A DNA stretch of 64,000 bases from Comamonas testosteroni. GTDB lineage: Bacteria; Pseudomonadota; Gammaproteobacteria; Burkholderiales; Burkholderiaceae_C. The first letter of the stretch is position 1; the number at the start of each line of letters is the position of its first letter. The position numbers were made by a program, and so were the translations under genes. The stretch lies in the NCBI RefSeq assembly GCF_003569915.1, contig NZ_KZ984439.1:124001-188000 (forward strand), in the 5' to 3' direction. The notes under the pieces were generated by a model. It was not told where the DNA came from and searched no databases. It saw nothing but the letters and a program-made list of their open reading frames with translations. Positions 28,976-38,112 of this stretch are shown here, piece by piece.

Positions 28976-30732
28976 TGCGCAGCCTGCGCGTAAGACTGCT
29001 GGTCTGGCTGTGTCTGGCGCTTTGCACGCTGTGGGGCGGCGTGGCGGCCTGGATGTTCGCCGGCATGCGCCACGAATTGCGTTCGGTGCTGGATGACCGG
29101 CTGATCGCCTCGGCCCACATGGTGGCGGGCATTGTTCACCAGTTCAAGCCCGAAAACGCCACGCCCGCCGACTGGGGCCCCATGCTCAATGTGGTGGCGC
29201 GCGATGGTGTGGCTTGCGAGGTCAGCATGCTGCGCAGCGAGGTGCATACTGCGCCCGCTGCAGCAAAGACAGGAGCGGCCGACGAGGAAGGCGCGGATGC
29301 CAAGCCCGCGCTGATCCCTGCATCGCCGCTGGAGCGTCCAGCGGGCAAGCCGGTGCACACACCCGAGCAGGCCGACGATTCGCAGGTGCTCGCTCGCACT
29401 GCCGGTGCACCCAGTTTTCAGGCTCCGCTGCCACTGGGCTTTTCCACCGTCACCAAGGGCGGACGCCCCTGGCGCACCTATGTGCTGGAAGAGCACGGCG
29501 TGCGCATTGCCACGGCCGACCGCATCGATGTGCGCGAAGGCCTGGTGCATGGCTTTGCCTACACCACCGTCTTTCCGTTTGTATTGGCGCTGCTGGCCAG
29601 CATGGTGCTGATGTGGTGGGGCGTGACGCGCGGCCTGCGCCCGCTGGAGTCGCTGCGCCAGGAACTGAGCCAGCGCCCGCCCGGTGACGACTCGCCCGTG
29701 GCCCAGGGCCGTCAGGTGCGCGAACTGGCACCGCTGGTGCAGACCATCAACCATTTGCTGCAGCGCGTGCACAGCGCCATCGAGCGCGAACGCCGCTGGA
29801 GCGACGATGCCGCCCATGAGCTACGCACGCCGCTGACGGCGGTGAAGACCCATGTGCAGGTGGCGCAAATGGCCGTGGCCAGTGCGGGCGACAAGCAGAT
29901 GGTGCGGCCCGAATCTGTGGCTGCGGGTGCAGACCAGCCCATGCAGATTCAGTGGCAGCCGGTCGCGCAGACGCGGGAATGGGCGATGGCCAATGAGGCA
30001 CTGCGCCACGCGGGCGAGGGCGTCGATCATCTGCAGCACACGCTGGAGCAATTGCTGCTGCTGGCGCGGCTCGATTGTCAGTCGGCCCGTTCGGCGACCG
30101 ACGCGGGCGGCACCGTCTGCGGCAGCGAGCCCGCCTGCGCCTGGGAGGCGCTGGAAAAAGCCTGGGACCTTGCGGCCACCGCCATACCCTCCGGCCAGAT
30201 GCGGCTGCGCTGGCTGCCGGGGCAGCTTCATGGCGACGCGCGCCTGGAAGAGTTGCATGTCGTTGTGCCGCAGCCGCTTTTGGTGTCTGCGCTGCGCAAT
30301 CTGGTGGAAAACGCCTTGCGTTACGGCCAGCAGAGTGGGAAGGACGCCGTCCACAGCCCCGTCTTTCTGGGTCTGCGCCATGTGGCGCAACGGCCTTTGC
30401 CGCCATCGCAAGCGGCGTCCTGCGCCGGTTATGTGGAGCTGATCGTGGTCGATCAGGGGCCGGGTCTGAGCGCCGAGGACTGCGCGATTGCCACGCAGCG
30501 CTTTTGGCGCAAGACCCACCAGTCGCACGGCAGCGGCCTGGGGCTGGCGATTGTGCAGCGCATTGCACAGTGCAGCGGCGGAGCCTTGCAACTGCTGCCT
30601 TTGGCCGACTGGCAAGAAGCGCGTAGCGTCTGGGCGATGGAGGGGGCGGCGGACAGCGGTCTGGTTGTGCGCCTGTTCCTGCCGGTGCAAGCCTGCGGCC
30701 ATGCCCGCACGGATGAATGTGCGCCCGCCTGA
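28975..30732 (+). CDS. Sensor histidine kinase, QseC/PmrB-like
   Basis: 585 residues. Two membrane helices (about 9-30 and 198-218) bracket a periplasmic sensor region that includes a low-complexity Ala/Pro/Glu stretch (about 90-140). Then come HAMP-like residues, the H-box D-D-A-A-H-E-L-R-T-P-L-T, an N-box A-L-R-N-L-V-E-N-A-L-R-Y-G, G1 V-D-Q-G-P-G-L and G2 G-S-G-L-G-L-A-I-V. All catalytic boxes look intact. It should sense an envelope signal and phosphorylate the adjacent response regulator, which here is interrupted by an amber codon, so the kinase may be without a partner. Confidence 0.92.
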   Translation: MRSLRVRLLVWLCLALCTLWGGVAAWMFAGMRHELRSVLDDRLIASAHMVAGIVHQFKPENATPADWGPMLNVVARDGVACEVSMLRSEVHTAPAAAKTGAADEEGADAKPALIPASPLERPAGKPVHTPEQADDSQVLARTAGAPSFQAPLPLGFSTVTKGGRPWRTYVLEEHGVRIATADRIDVREGLVHGFAYTTVFPFVLALLASMVLMWWGVTRGLRPLESLRQELSQRPPGDDSPVAQGRQVRELAPLVQTINHLLQRVHSAIERERRWSDDAAHELRTPLTAVKTHVQVAQMAVASAGDKQMVRPESVAAGADQPMQIQWQPVAQTREWAMANEALRHAGEGVDHLQHTLEQLLLLARLDCQSARSATDAGGTVCGSEPACAWEALEKAWDLAATAIPSGQMRLRWLPGQLHGDARLEELHVVVPQPLLVSALRNLVENALRYGQQSGKDAVHSPVFLGLRHVAQRPLPPSQAASCAGYVELIVVDQGPGLSAEDCAIATQRFWRKTHQSHGSGLGLAIVQRIAQCSGGALQLLPLADWQEARSVWAMEGAADSGLVVRLFLPVQACGHARTDECAPA

Positions 30733-30879
30733 GTTTGGTTATTAATTGATACTTAATCTTCTATAAGTATCTTTCGGGAATGTCCAGTCAGGGTTGCTCT
30801 GCCGAGTCCCTGATTTCAAAGGTCAGACGCCGGTGTTGTGCACGCTGCAGTGCGCGCCGCGTATTTCACCATTCCCAAG

Positions 30880-31599
30880 ATGAATCGCTTGAACACAAAG
30901 ACTCTGCCCCAGTCGTGGGTAGCTGTCGGCATTTCCATGCTGATGGCCACCTGCGCCTGGGCGCAGGAACCTGCTGCCGCCAAGGCCGCACTGCAAGGCA
31001 GCGCCGCTGCCGGTGAAAAGATTGCCCAATCCGGCTCCGCTGGCGGCGCGGCGGCCTGCGCCAGTTGCCACGGTGCCAAGGGTGAAGGTCAAACGGGCTT
31101 TCCCGCACTGGCAGGCCAGCATGCTGGCTATCTGGAGCGCCAGCTGAGCCAGTTGGCCGCTGGTGCGCGCCAGTCGCCCGTGATGGCCCCCATGGCCAAG
31201 AGCCTGAGCGAGCAGGAGCGTGCCGACGTGTCTGCCTATTACGCCAGCCTGAAGCTGCCGGTGAAGGCCGTGCGCGGCCCCTTGCCCGGCAAGAACGATG
31301 ATGCGGGCGCATGGCTGGTCGAGCGTGGTCGCTGGGCAGACGGCATTCCCGCCTGTGCGCAGTGCCATGGCCCCGGCGGTGTGGGTGTGGGCAAGGACTT
31401 CCCCGCCATCGGCCATCTGCCGGCGGACTATATGCAAAGCCAGATCGACGCCTGGAACAAGGGCCAGCGCGACGCCGGGCCTCTGGGTCTGATGGGTGCG
31501 GTGGCCAAGAAGCTCACGGCCGATGACGTCAAGGCCGTTGCCGCCTATTACCAGCGTCTGCACAACCCCGCTGCCGCAGCAGCGCCCGCCAAGCCCTGA
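30880..31599 (+). CDS. tsdB: Diheme cytochrome c, TsdB-like
   Basis: 239 residues from ATG 30880. A signal peptide ends at about A-W-A-Q-E. Two c-type heme sites (C-A-S-C-H near residue 61 and C-A-Q-C-H near 164), each in a c4-type half with distal Met candidates (S-P-V-M-A-P-M-A). Periplasmic electron carrier. It lies 7 bp upstream of a TsdA-like enzyme gene, the same order as tsdB-tsdA, where TsdB accepts electrons from thiosulfate oxidation. The symbol rests on that context; a general c4-type carrier is the alternative. Confidence 0.78.
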   Translation: MNRLNTKTLPQSWVAVGISMLMATCAWAQEPAAAKAALQGSAAAGEKIAQSGSAGGAAACASCHGAKGEGQTGFPALAGQHAGYLERQLSQLAAGARQSPVMAPMAKSLSEQERADVSAYYASLKLPVKAVRGPLPGKNDDAGAWLVERGRWADGIPACAQCHGPGGVGVGKDFPAIGHLPADYMQSQIDAWNKGQRDAGPLGLMGAVAKKLTADDVKAVAAYYQRLHNPAAAAAPAKP

Positions 31600-31606
31600 G
31601 GTCACC

Positions 31607-32593
31607 ATGTCCCAAGCACAACAAGACAAGGCCAAGTCTTCCAATCTGGCTGAATACGCTGTCGTGGCCTGCATGTTTGCCGGTCTGGGCGGCGCTCTCT
31701 GGTATGGCATGCATGTCAGCAGCCCGGCAAAGCCCGAAAAGGCCCAGGCCGCCAAGGTGGAAAAAGCGGCTGACGCCCAGTCCGTGGTGGCAGTGGCCGC
31801 CAAGCCCGGAGCCTTCACGCCCCCCGGTGTGACGGACTACCCCGAAGGCCCGATGGGCGACTGGGTGCGCCGTGGTGAAGCCATCTTTACCCGCACACCG
31901 GCCAATGCCGTGGGCTTTTCGGGCAATCCCTTGAGCTGCGCCAACTGCCACCTGGACGCCGGTCGCCTCAAGGGCGCAGCGCCCATGTGGGGTGCCTACC
32001 CCATGTATCCGGCCTACCGCAAGAAGACCGACCACGTCGACACCTTTGCCGAGCGCGTGCGCGGCTGCTTCATGTACTCCATGAACGGCAAGGCGCCGGA
32101 TGATGGCCACGACATTCTGGTGGCGCTGGAGTCCTATGCCTACTGGATGGCCAACAAGGCTCCCACGGGCGAGAAGCTGCCCGGCGCAGGCTTCAAGAAG
32201 GCCGGCGAGCCTCAGGAAACGCCGACCTATGAAGCCGGTGCCAAGGTCTATGAAGCCAAGTGCGCGCTGTGCCATGGAGCGGACGGCAAGGGCCAGTTTG
32301 TGGATAGCGTGGCCGTGTTCCCGCCGCTGTGGGGCAAGGACTCCTACAACTGGGGCGCTGGCATGCACGAGATCGACAAGGCGGCCAACTTCATCAAGAA
32401 CAATATGCCTTACGGCAACGCCACGCTGACCGACCAGGAAGCCTGGGATGTGGCGACCTTCATCAACAGCCAGGAGCGTGGCCAGGATCCGCGCTTCAAC
32501 GGCGATCTGAAGGCAACGGCCGAGAAGTACCACGCTGGCAAGTTCACCTTGTATGGCAAGGAAGTGAACGGCAAGGTGCTCAAGGGCCTGTAA
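31607..32593 (+). CDS. tsdA: Diheme cytochrome c, thiosulfate dehydrogenase (TsdA-like)
   Basis: 328 residues. Instead of a cleaved signal it has an N-terminal membrane helix (about 15-35) and a Lys/Ala linker. Heme sites: C-A-N-C-H at about 111 and C-A-L-C-H at about 219. Between them, E-R-V-R-G-C-F-M-Y-S-M-N-G-K matches the conserved Cys segment that ligates the active-site heme in TsdA enzymes (usually R-I-x-x-C-x-x-R-S-M-N-G). TsdA couples two thiosulfates to tetrathionate in the periplasm. A general diheme cytochrome cannot be ruled out. Followed by a terminator. Confidence 0.8.
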   Translation: MSQAQQDKAKSSNLAEYAVVACMFAGLGGALWYGMHVSSPAKPEKAQAAKVEKAADAQSVVAVAAKPGAFTPPGVTDYPEGPMGDWVRRGEAIFTRTPANAVGFSGNPLSCANCHLDAGRLKGAAPMWGAYPMYPAYRKKTDHVDTFAERVRGCFMYSMNGKAPDDGHDILVALESYAYWMANKAPTGEKLPGAGFKKAGEPQETPTYEAGAKVYEAKCALCHGADGKGQFVDSVAVFPPLWGKDSYNWGAGMHEIDKAANFIKNNMPYGNATLTDQEAWDVATFINSQERGQDPRFNGDLKATAEKYHAGKFTLYGKEVNGKVLKGL

Positions 32594-32618
32594 TCCGCCC
32601 AGGGCGACCGACCTGTAA

Positions 32619-32652
32619 AAAGGCCAGCTCTCGCAAGAGGCTGGTCTTTTTT
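32619..32652 (+). terminator. Terminator after the tsdB-tsdA-like pair
   Basis: GGCCAGCTCT pairs with AGAGGCTGGTC (one bulge) around a CGCA loop, followed by a run of six T, about 27 bp past the stop codon. Confidence 0.8.
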
Positions 32653-32655
32653 ATA

Positions 32656-32696
32656 TCAAATCAGCCTTTAGTCTATGTATCTATTAGGCTATCAGC
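32656..32696 (-). repeat. Dispersed 41-bp intergenic repeat, copy 2
   Basis: Read on the minus strand it begins GCTGATAGCCTAATAG and ends GGCTGATTTGA, with roughly 8-9 mismatches over 41 bp against the unit at 39356. It lies between two terminators in the convergent gap of tsdA and ctaB. Confidence 0.62.
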
Positions 32697-32723
32697 TCAT
32701 ATTTTGATAGTGGTAAAACAACA

Positions 32724-32744
32724 AAGCCCGGCAGGGCCGGGCTT
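32724..32744 (-). terminator. Terminator of the cox15-ctaB operon
   Basis: A 9-bp stem, AAGCCCGGC (32724-32732) and GCCGGGCTT (32736-32744), with a 3-nt loop. On the minus strand it is followed by TGTTGTTTT. It lies 25 bp past the ctaB stop. Confidence 0.8.
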
Positions 32745-32768
32745 GTGAATTCAAGGTGCTCAGAGCAA

Positions 32769-33674
32769 TCAGCCCATGAACAGATAGTGATCGACCAGCA
32801 GGGCCAGGAACAGCAGGCTCAGGTGAATCAGCGAAAAGCGGAAGGTGCGGCGCGACAGCTCGTCCGAGTAATTGCGGTACAGCGCAATCGCATAGCCCAT
32901 AAAGCCCGCGCCCAGCACCACAGCGGCGGCCAGATACAGCCAACTGCTCATGCCATACATAAAGGGCAGCAGGCCTGCGGCAAACAGCACCACGGTGTAC
33001 AGCAGAATCTGCAGACGCGTGTATTCGCTGCCATGGGTCACGGGCAGCATGGGCAGGCCGGACTTGCGGTAGTCATCAACGCGGTACAGCGCCAGAGCCC
33101 AGAAGTGGGGCGGCGTCCACAGAAAGATGATGAGGAACAGAATCAGCGCTTCGGGGCCGACTTCGCCCGTCATCGCAGCCCAGCCCAGCACGGGAGGCAT
33201 GGCGCCCGATGCACCGCCGATCACAATGTTCTGCGGCGTGGCGGGCTTGAGCACCACGGTGTAGATCACCGCATAGCCCACGAACGTGGCCAGCGTCAGC
33301 CACATGGTCAGCGCATTGGTGCAGACCCAGAGAATCGTCGCGCCAATCATGCACAGAATCGCCGAGAAGGCCAGCGCCTGCTGGCTCGACAGCTCACCGC
33401 GCGCCGTGGGGCGCCAGGAGGTGCGCTTCATCTTGGCATCGATATGGCGCTCCACCAGGCAGTTGAAGGCAGCAGCGGCCGCCGCCACCAGCCAGATGCC
33501 GACACTGGCCTCGGCCATATGCAGCCACTGGGCCAGCGTAGGCCAGCCAGGCACGGCCAGCACCATGCCGATCAGGGCGCAGAACACAATCAGCTGCACC
33601 ACGCGTGGCTTGGTCAGCGCATAGAACTGGCTGATTCGCGAGGTGTTATCCAACAAGGCTTCACTTTGACTCAT
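32769..33674 (-). CDS. ctaB: Protoheme IX farnesyltransferase (heme O synthase)
   Basis: 301 residues with about nine membrane helices. UbiA-family signatures: [15 protein letters not shown] (first Asp-rich loop, N-x-x-x-x-x-x-D form) and [15 protein letters not shown] (second). It attaches a farnesyl chain to heme B to make heme O, the first step toward heme A for cytochrome oxidase. It starts 25 bp after cox15, whose product carries out the next step, so they form one operon. Confidence 0.95.
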   Translation of the reverse strand: MSQSEALLDNTSRISQFYALTKPRVVQLIVFCALIGMVLAVPGWPTLAQWLHMAEASVGIWLVAAAAAAFNCLVERHIDAKMKRTSWRPTARGELSSQQALAFSAILCMIGATILWVCTNALTMWLTLATFVGYAVIYTVVLKPATPQNIVIGGASGAMPPVLGWAAMTGEVGPEALILFLIIFLWTPPHFWALALYRVDDYRKSGLPMLPVTHGSEYTRLQILLYTVVLFAAGLLPFMYGMSSWLYLAAAVVLGAGFMGYAIALYRNYSDELSRRTFRFSLIHLSLLFLALLVDHYLFMG

Positions 33675-33699
33675 GCAATTACTCTTTGTGCGCAGCGCC

Positions 33700-34878
33700 T
33701 CAGACAGGGCGGGGCGCAGTTTTCAGGTCGCAAGCTGCTGCAGCGCCAGAACGCGTCACAGTCAGGCTCCAGACCACAATCGTTACCAGGGCAGCGGCTC
33801 CACCGGTGTGAAGCACTGCCGCAACCAGAGGCCAGTCCAAGACAACATTGGACAGACCCGTCAAAACTTGTAGCACCACAAAAAACGCCAGCATGCGGCG
33901 CTGCCTGGCAAGTGCGGGTGCACGGCGCATGGCGGCCCACAGGCCGGCCAGTGCAATCACCACCACATAGGCCATCAGGCGGTGCGTGTAGTGGATGGCT
34001 GTCAGCGCTTCAAAGCTGATGTTGCTGCCATCCTTGAGCAGGCCCAGCGGACGCCAGATCTGCACGGCCTGCGCAAAATCCATGGCGGGCCACCAGCTTC
34101 CCTGGCAAGTCGGGAAGGTGGTGCAGGCCAGCACAGCGTAATTGGTGCTGACCCAGCCGCCCAGGCTGACCTGAATGACTACCAGCGCCAGACTGAGCCA
34201 CAGCGCAGCGCGCAGGCCCTTGCCAATCACGGCGGGCAACTGCCCGGCCTGCTTCAGACTCATGGCCGAGGCGGGAATGGACAGCAAGGCGAGCAAGCCG
34301 GTACCGCCCAGCAAGTGCAGCGTGACAATGGCGGGAAAAAGCTTCCAGGTCACCGTCCAGGCGCCCAGTGCGCCTTGCAGACAGACCCAGACCAGCGTGA
34401 ACGTGGGCCACCAAGGGCTTAAAGCGCCACGGGCCAGCTCAGGCTTGCCTGCGCGGCGAGCCGCCAGCGCCTGACGCCAGGACATCACCGTCATCGCAAT
34501 AATGAGCACACCGACCGTAGAGGCCAGATAGCGGTGAATCATCTCCACCCAGGCCTTGCCATGGGTCACGGGGCCGGTGGGCATGGCGGCCTGCGCTTCG
34601 GAAATCTGGGCATGGGCCAGAATGGGGCTGGACGTGCCATAGCAGCCGGGCCAGTCCGGGCAGCCCAGACCCGAGTCCGTCAGCCGCGTGAACGCGCCAA
34701 ACAGCACCAGATCGAAAGTCAGAAACAGCGTCAGCACGCACAGGGCCTGCAAACGCCGGCTGGGGCCAGTGCCCCGGTTGCGCCACCACACCCAGCACAG
34801 CGGGCCCAGTGCCAGTAGCAGCCCAAAAGCCATCAGCTCCAGCGCGGGAGCGAGGTCATACAACTGCTGCTCGTTCAT
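33700..34878 (-). CDS. ctaA: Heme A synthase, COX15/CtaA family
   Basis: 392 residues from ATG 34878 (M-N-E-Q-Q-L-Y-D-L); the frame is open about 460 bp further upstream without family similarity. Eight membrane helices with the paired histidines of the family: [25 protein letters not shown] and H-T-G-G-A-A. The conserved C-P-D-W-P-G-C-Y loop follows D-S-G-L-G. It oxidises the heme O methyl group to give heme A. Downstream ctaB supplies its substrate, which means the operon order is the reverse of the pathway. Confidence 0.94.
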   Translation of the reverse strand: MNEQQLYDLAPALELMAFGLLLALGPLCWVWWRNRGTGPSRRLQALCVLTLFLTFDLVLFGAFTRLTDSGLGCPDWPGCYGTSSPILAHAQISEAQAAMPTGPVTHGKAWVEMIHRYLASTVGVLIIAMTVMSWRQALAARRAGKPELARGALSPWWPTFTLVWVCLQGALGAWTVTWKLFPAIVTLHLLGGTGLLALLSIPASAMSLKQAGQLPAVIGKGLRAALWLSLALVVIQVSLGGWVSTNYAVLACTTFPTCQGSWWPAMDFAQAVQIWRPLGLLKDGSNISFEALTAIHYTHRLMAYVVVIALAGLWAAMRRAPALARQRRMLAFFVVLQVLTGLSNVVLDWPLVAAVLHTGGAAALVTIVVWSLTVTRSGAAAACDLKTAPRPV

Positions 34879-35360
34879 GCCTGCACTCCCGAATCTGCCA
34901 TCGCCCCGGTCCTGGTCTGCGCGCCGCAGCAGGGCGGGCACAAAGCAGGCAAGGACAGATCGCAAAAGCTCATCAGCATGGTTGAACAGGCGCGGGAGGC
35001 GTGGTTGGTAGCTACAGAAAGTATTGAGGATCACAGCCCAGCGCGGCATGGGCGAAAACCTGCATGCGGGCTGGCAAGCCGGTGTGCAGCCGCCTTGGCA
35101 AGCTGCAGGCTGCCAAAGTGCAGACTGTTTGATCTTGCACAATTTTACCTGCGTCATTTGTGGCACAGCAGCTGCAACCCAAGTGTCCCTAATAAAGTCA
35201 AGGAAGGCAGGCTCTTGCCAGTACTTTGTGATGAAATTTCCGCGCCGAAAAAGCGGCTTGAAGCGCAATTTTTTCAGGAACCCCGCTTGGCTTGATGTAC
35301 GATGACAGCCATTCTCACAGCCAAGCAGTTGTGAGCGCATCTCCGGCCCAGCGCCAGAAT
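34879..35360. other. 482-bp intergenic region upstream of cox15
   Basis: The minus-strand frame of cox15 stays open here but shows no family similarity. No RNA gene, strong hairpin or repeat unit is evident. It must contain the cox15 promoter (minus strand) and that of tRNA-Gly (plus strand), but no box pair is clear enough to name. Confidence 0.4.
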
Positions 35361-35434
35361 GCGGGTGTAGTTCAATGGTAGAACGCTAGCTTCCCAAGCT
35401 CGATACGCGAGTTCGATTCTCGTCACCCGCTCCA
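35361..35434 (+). tRNA. tRNA-Gly (anticodon CCC)
   Basis: 74 nt including an encoded CCA. Acceptor stem GCGGGTG / CACCCGC, D-arm GTTC-AATGGTA-GAAC, anticodon loop TTCCCAA with CCC at 35393-35395, T-arm GAG-TTCGATT-CTC. The anticodon stem CTAGC/GCTCG has one non-pair (T35387 against C35401). Discriminator T and overall sequence match bacterial tRNA-Gly(CCC). Hairpins with T-rich tails follow. Confidence 0.95.
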
Positions 35435-35451
35435 GTTGTATTCAGAAAGAC

Positions 35452-35485
35452 AAGGCCTTTTCGGCCTTTAAGCCGCCTTCGGCTT
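35452..35485 (+). terminator. Tandem hairpins after tRNA-Gly
   Basis: Two adjacent small stems: AAGGCC/GGCCTT (35452-35468) and AAGCCG/CGGCTT (35470-35485). They lie 17 bp past the CCA end and are probably the tRNA transcription end. Confidence 0.55.
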
Positions 35486-35530
35486 ACAACTTGAATACCC
35501 GTAATTCCTTGTTTCTCATAAACTTTGTTC

Positions 35531-35833
35531 ATGAAGAAACTTCTTGGAGTCTCCGCACTGGTGCTGCTTCTATCGGGCTGCTACGCCGCAGGTCCCGGGT
35601 ACGGCTATGGCTACAGTGATACCTATATCTACCAGCCCTATGGCGGTGTGTATTACTCGAACGTCTACCGGCCGGGCTATGTTCATCGTCCCCATCACAT
35701 TCACCGGCCTCCGGTGCACCGTCCCCATCCTGGTCACGGCATGCACGGCGGTCACGGCTCGCGCCCCGAGGGACATCGGCCGCAGGGTGGCGGGCACCGT
35801 CCGGGTGGCGGTCATGGGCATGGCAAGCGCTGA
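35531..35833 (+). CDS. His/Gly/Pro-rich small lipoprotein
   Basis: 100 residues from ATG 35531. A signal peptide with lipobox L-L-S-G-C (Cys19) predicts a lipoprotein. The mature part has a Tyr/Gly-rich segment (about 20-55) and then a His/Pro/Gly-rich tail with dozens of histidines as H-R-P, H-H-I-H-R-P and G-G-H-G-H-G-K-R. The composition suggests metal (Ni, Zn, Cu) binding at the cell envelope, but no family is recognised. It follows tRNA-Gly by about 95 bp. Confidence 0.72.
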   Translation: MKKLLGVSALVLLLSGCYAAGPGYGYGYSDTYIYQPYGGVYYSNVYRPGYVHRPHHIHRPPVHRPHPGHGMHGGHGSRPEGHRPQGGGHRPGGGHGHGKR

Positions 35834-35944
35834 GTCCGACCTGAACCGCAGGGCCGACAGGAAACCGGGCACTTTGACATATTCCCAGATGTCCTGTTAA
35901 CTATATTGCTCCCATCCGCTGCAGGCGGATTCAAGGGGGCGGAT

Positions 35945-36193
35945 ATGAAGGCCGGTGTTATTTACGATGTGGTCGATCGCAGCGACCCCACTCTTCAGAT
36001 TGGCTGGATCAAGGACGGCCAGTTTTTCAACGCCAGCAAATCTCCTGCGGTGTACTGTGCTGATCTGGCGGGCAAAAATCTGGTTGCCAGAGGACAGAAC
36101 GAAGGAGTGGTGCTGGGGCAGATTGACGGCCTGACCATGAGCCGCAATGGCAATGGGCGGGTGTTTGATCTGGTGCCGCGCGCATCAACATAG
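35945..36193 (+). CDS. Hypothetical small protein
   Basis: 82 residues from ATG 35945, preceded by AAGGGGGCGG; an in-frame ATG at 35906 is less likely. The chain M-K-A-G-V-I-Y-D-V-V-D-R-S-D-P-T looks like a small soluble beta-rich domain without signal peptide. No family recognised. Confidence 0.6.
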   Translation: MKAGVIYDVVDRSDPTLQIGWIKDGQFFNASKSPAVYCADLAGKNLVARGQNEGVVLGQIDGLTMSRNGNGRVFDLVPRAST

Positions 36194-36237
36194 ATTAGAT
36201 CGCGCGGCTTCAGGCGCTGCGCCGCTCAGCTCTTGAT

Positions 36238-37221
36238 TCAGCCTTTAAGAAGGCGGATTTGCTGCCTGAGCAACTCCAGCACCTCGTCACGAACTGCGCT
36301 TTTGATGTGATTGGGGAAGAACAGCGGTGTGTCGCCATTGATGCGCATTTCCTTGCCGTCGTCGCTGTAGCGCAGCGTTCGCTCATCCACGTCCGATAGC
36401 GGCAGGCGCAGCGGGTCTTCCATCAGGTCCTTGGTGTAGAGCGCGCTGGCAGTCAGGGCGATGCCATAGGGGCCACCAAGAAAAGGAAAGTCGGCAATAG
36501 CCAGATGAATCGCCTCACCAGCGGGAATGCGGAACTTGGCGCTGACCTTGTCCAGCTTCTTGGCGTTTTCAGGCAGATTTCCCGCTCTGATCGTCTCGCC
36601 CAATCCGTGGGCAGCTACAAATTTTGCAAGGTCAATGGTCTGGGGTTGCAGGGTTTGCTGGCTGCCATGCTGCTGGTGGTAGGCAAGAACCGTTGCAATG
36701 GCGCTTTGCAGCAGGGCCAGAACTTCGCGCTGCCAGGTGTCCACATCGGCATCTTCCAGCTTGGCCCAGTCCTTCCAGCCTTTGAAGCGCTGGCCTAGTT
36801 GCTGGATGAAGGCAGGGATGTCCTGCGGGTTGCGCGGCAGGGCAAAAACCTGGGGTAGCGGTGCTTCGCCCATGACGCTGAAGTCATCCTGCATGTAGAC
36901 AGCCTGATCGCTGAGCAAAAAACCATGCACATAGCGCGTGCCCGTAAAGCGGGTGGCGAGGTGGTAGCCCAGATAGAGCAGGGGAATTTCGTGCTGCGTC
37001 AGCGGCTTGCGTAGCAGCGTCTGCGCAAAAGCTTCGCTGAAGACCAGGGCAGCGTCTTCAAATTCGACATGGTTGGTCTGGTCTGGGAGAAAAGTACAGC
37101 CATCGAGGTGCGAGTCCTGGCAGACACGGACCATGCTTTGGCGCAAGGCCTCGGCATGCTGCTGAATATTGGCGGGCAGGGTGCCGACATAGTGTTGCCA
37201 GGTGCTGATCTCCATATGCAT
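36238..37221 (-). CDS. Hypothetical protein, unrecognised
   Basis: 327 residues from ATG 37221 (AAGAAAGG upstream; a second ATG two codons on). Soluble, no signal peptide, rich in Gln/Leu. The C-terminal third contains L-A-I-A-D-F-P-F-L-G-G-P-Y-G-I-A-L-T and L-R-Y-S-D-D-G-K-E-M-R-I-N-G, suggesting a strand-rich domain like small bacterial PH-type or tail-end modules, but no family is identified. It is monocistronic, convergent with the small gene at 35945. Confidence 0.7.
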   Translation of the reverse strand: MHMEISTWQHYVGTLPANIQQHAEALRQSMVRVCQDSHLDGCTFLPDQTNHVEFEDAALVFSEAFAQTLLRKPLTQHEIPLLYLGYHLATRFTGTRYVHGFLLSDQAVYMQDDFSVMGEAPLPQVFALPRNPQDIPAFIQQLGQRFKGWKDWAKLEDADVDTWQREVLALLQSAIATVLAYHQQHGSQQTLQPQTIDLAKFVAAHGLGETIRAGNLPENAKKLDKVSAKFRIPAGEAIHLAIADFPFLGGPYGIALTASALYTKDLMEDPLRLPLSDVDERTLRYSDDGKEMRINGDTPLFFPNHIKSAVRDEVLELLRQQIRLLKG

Positions 37222-37331
37222 GCCTTTCTTGATGGTTTGGCTATTGATTTCAATTGATCATATTCAATAACTATCAATAAGCATGTGACAAAACGCGTGT
37301 GTTCTGCCGTTCTCGGCAGCATCATGCCCGC

Positions 37332-37922
37332 TTAATCGGGCTTGATCCAGCCAATACGGCCCTGGCCGCTTTCATTGAGTTCATCGACAAACGCCGTCGC
37401 CGCCGCTTCGGGCAACTGCAGTTTGAATTGGACCAGGCTGCTATGCGTCACTTCCAGAAGCTCGGCACCTGCCGCATCGGCCATGCGCCGCACCAGACCT
37501 TCCTGCGCATAGGGCGCCGTGCACTGCAGCAGTTGCATGCGCTGGATGGCGACTTTTTCGGCCTGCAGCAGTGCTTGCGCGATCGAATCCGTATAGGCGC
37601 GCACCAGCCCGCCCGCGCCGAGCTTGACGCCGCCAAAGTAGCGCACCACGGTGGCCAGCACGCCTTCAAGGTCCTGGTGGCGCAGCACATCAAGCATGGG
37701 GCGACCTGCGGTGCCGCTGGGCTCGCCGTCGTCCACGGCGGCAGACTGGCCGCCTGCAAGCAGTGCCCAGCAGACATGGGCGGCACCTGGGTGCTCGCGC
37801 CACAGCGCATCGACCACGGCCTGGGCGCTGGCGCGGTCCGTCATGGGTTGCACGCAGCCGATAAAGCGGCTTTTCTTGATGATCAGTTCACTGTGGGCGG
37901 GAGCGCGGAGAGTCTGTGGCAT
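37332..37922 (-). CDS. yigZ: YigZ/IMPACT (UPF0029) family protein
   Basis: 196 residues from the ATG at 37922 (M-P-Q-T-L-R-A-P-A-H-S-E); upstream in-frame starts at 37937 and 37955 are possible. UPF0029 signatures: I-K-K-S-R-F-I-G, D-D-G-E-P-S-G-T-A-G-R-P-M-L, V-V-R-Y-F-G-G-V-K-L-G-A-G-G-L-V-R-A-Y. The two-domain fold resembles the IMPACT/EF-G domain IV fold. A link to translation is proposed for the family, but the bacterial role is not established. Confidence 0.92.
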   Translation of the reverse strand: MPQTLRAPAHSELIIKKSRFIGCVQPMTDRASAQAVVDALWREHPGAAHVCWALLAGGQSAAVDDGEPSGTAGRPMLDVLRHQDLEGVLATVVRYFGGVKLGAGGLVRAYTDSIAQALLQAEKVAIQRMQLLQCTAPYAQEGLVRRMADAAGAELLEVTHSSLVQFKLQLPEAAATAFVDELNESGQGRIGWIKPD

Positions 37923-38112
37923 AGAGGGCGGCAGCATAACCGCAATCCACAGCACCGGCTGTCGCAGCGAGGGGGAAGACTGGCCGATATCTGATTCGTG
38001 CAGTTTTGACGCTTTTATGTCAGCTTGCCAGTCTGGTCATACGCGCAGGTCGATGCTTTCCCTACAAGAAAAAAGCAATGCCTAGCGTAAGCTTTTTGCA
38101 AAGGAGCGAGCC

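Noticed and set aside
34879-35340. N-terminal extension of COX15 up to 35340
   Set aside because: The frame is open but lacks family similarity or membrane pattern; the known start region begins M-N-E-Q-Q-L-Y-D-L at 34878.
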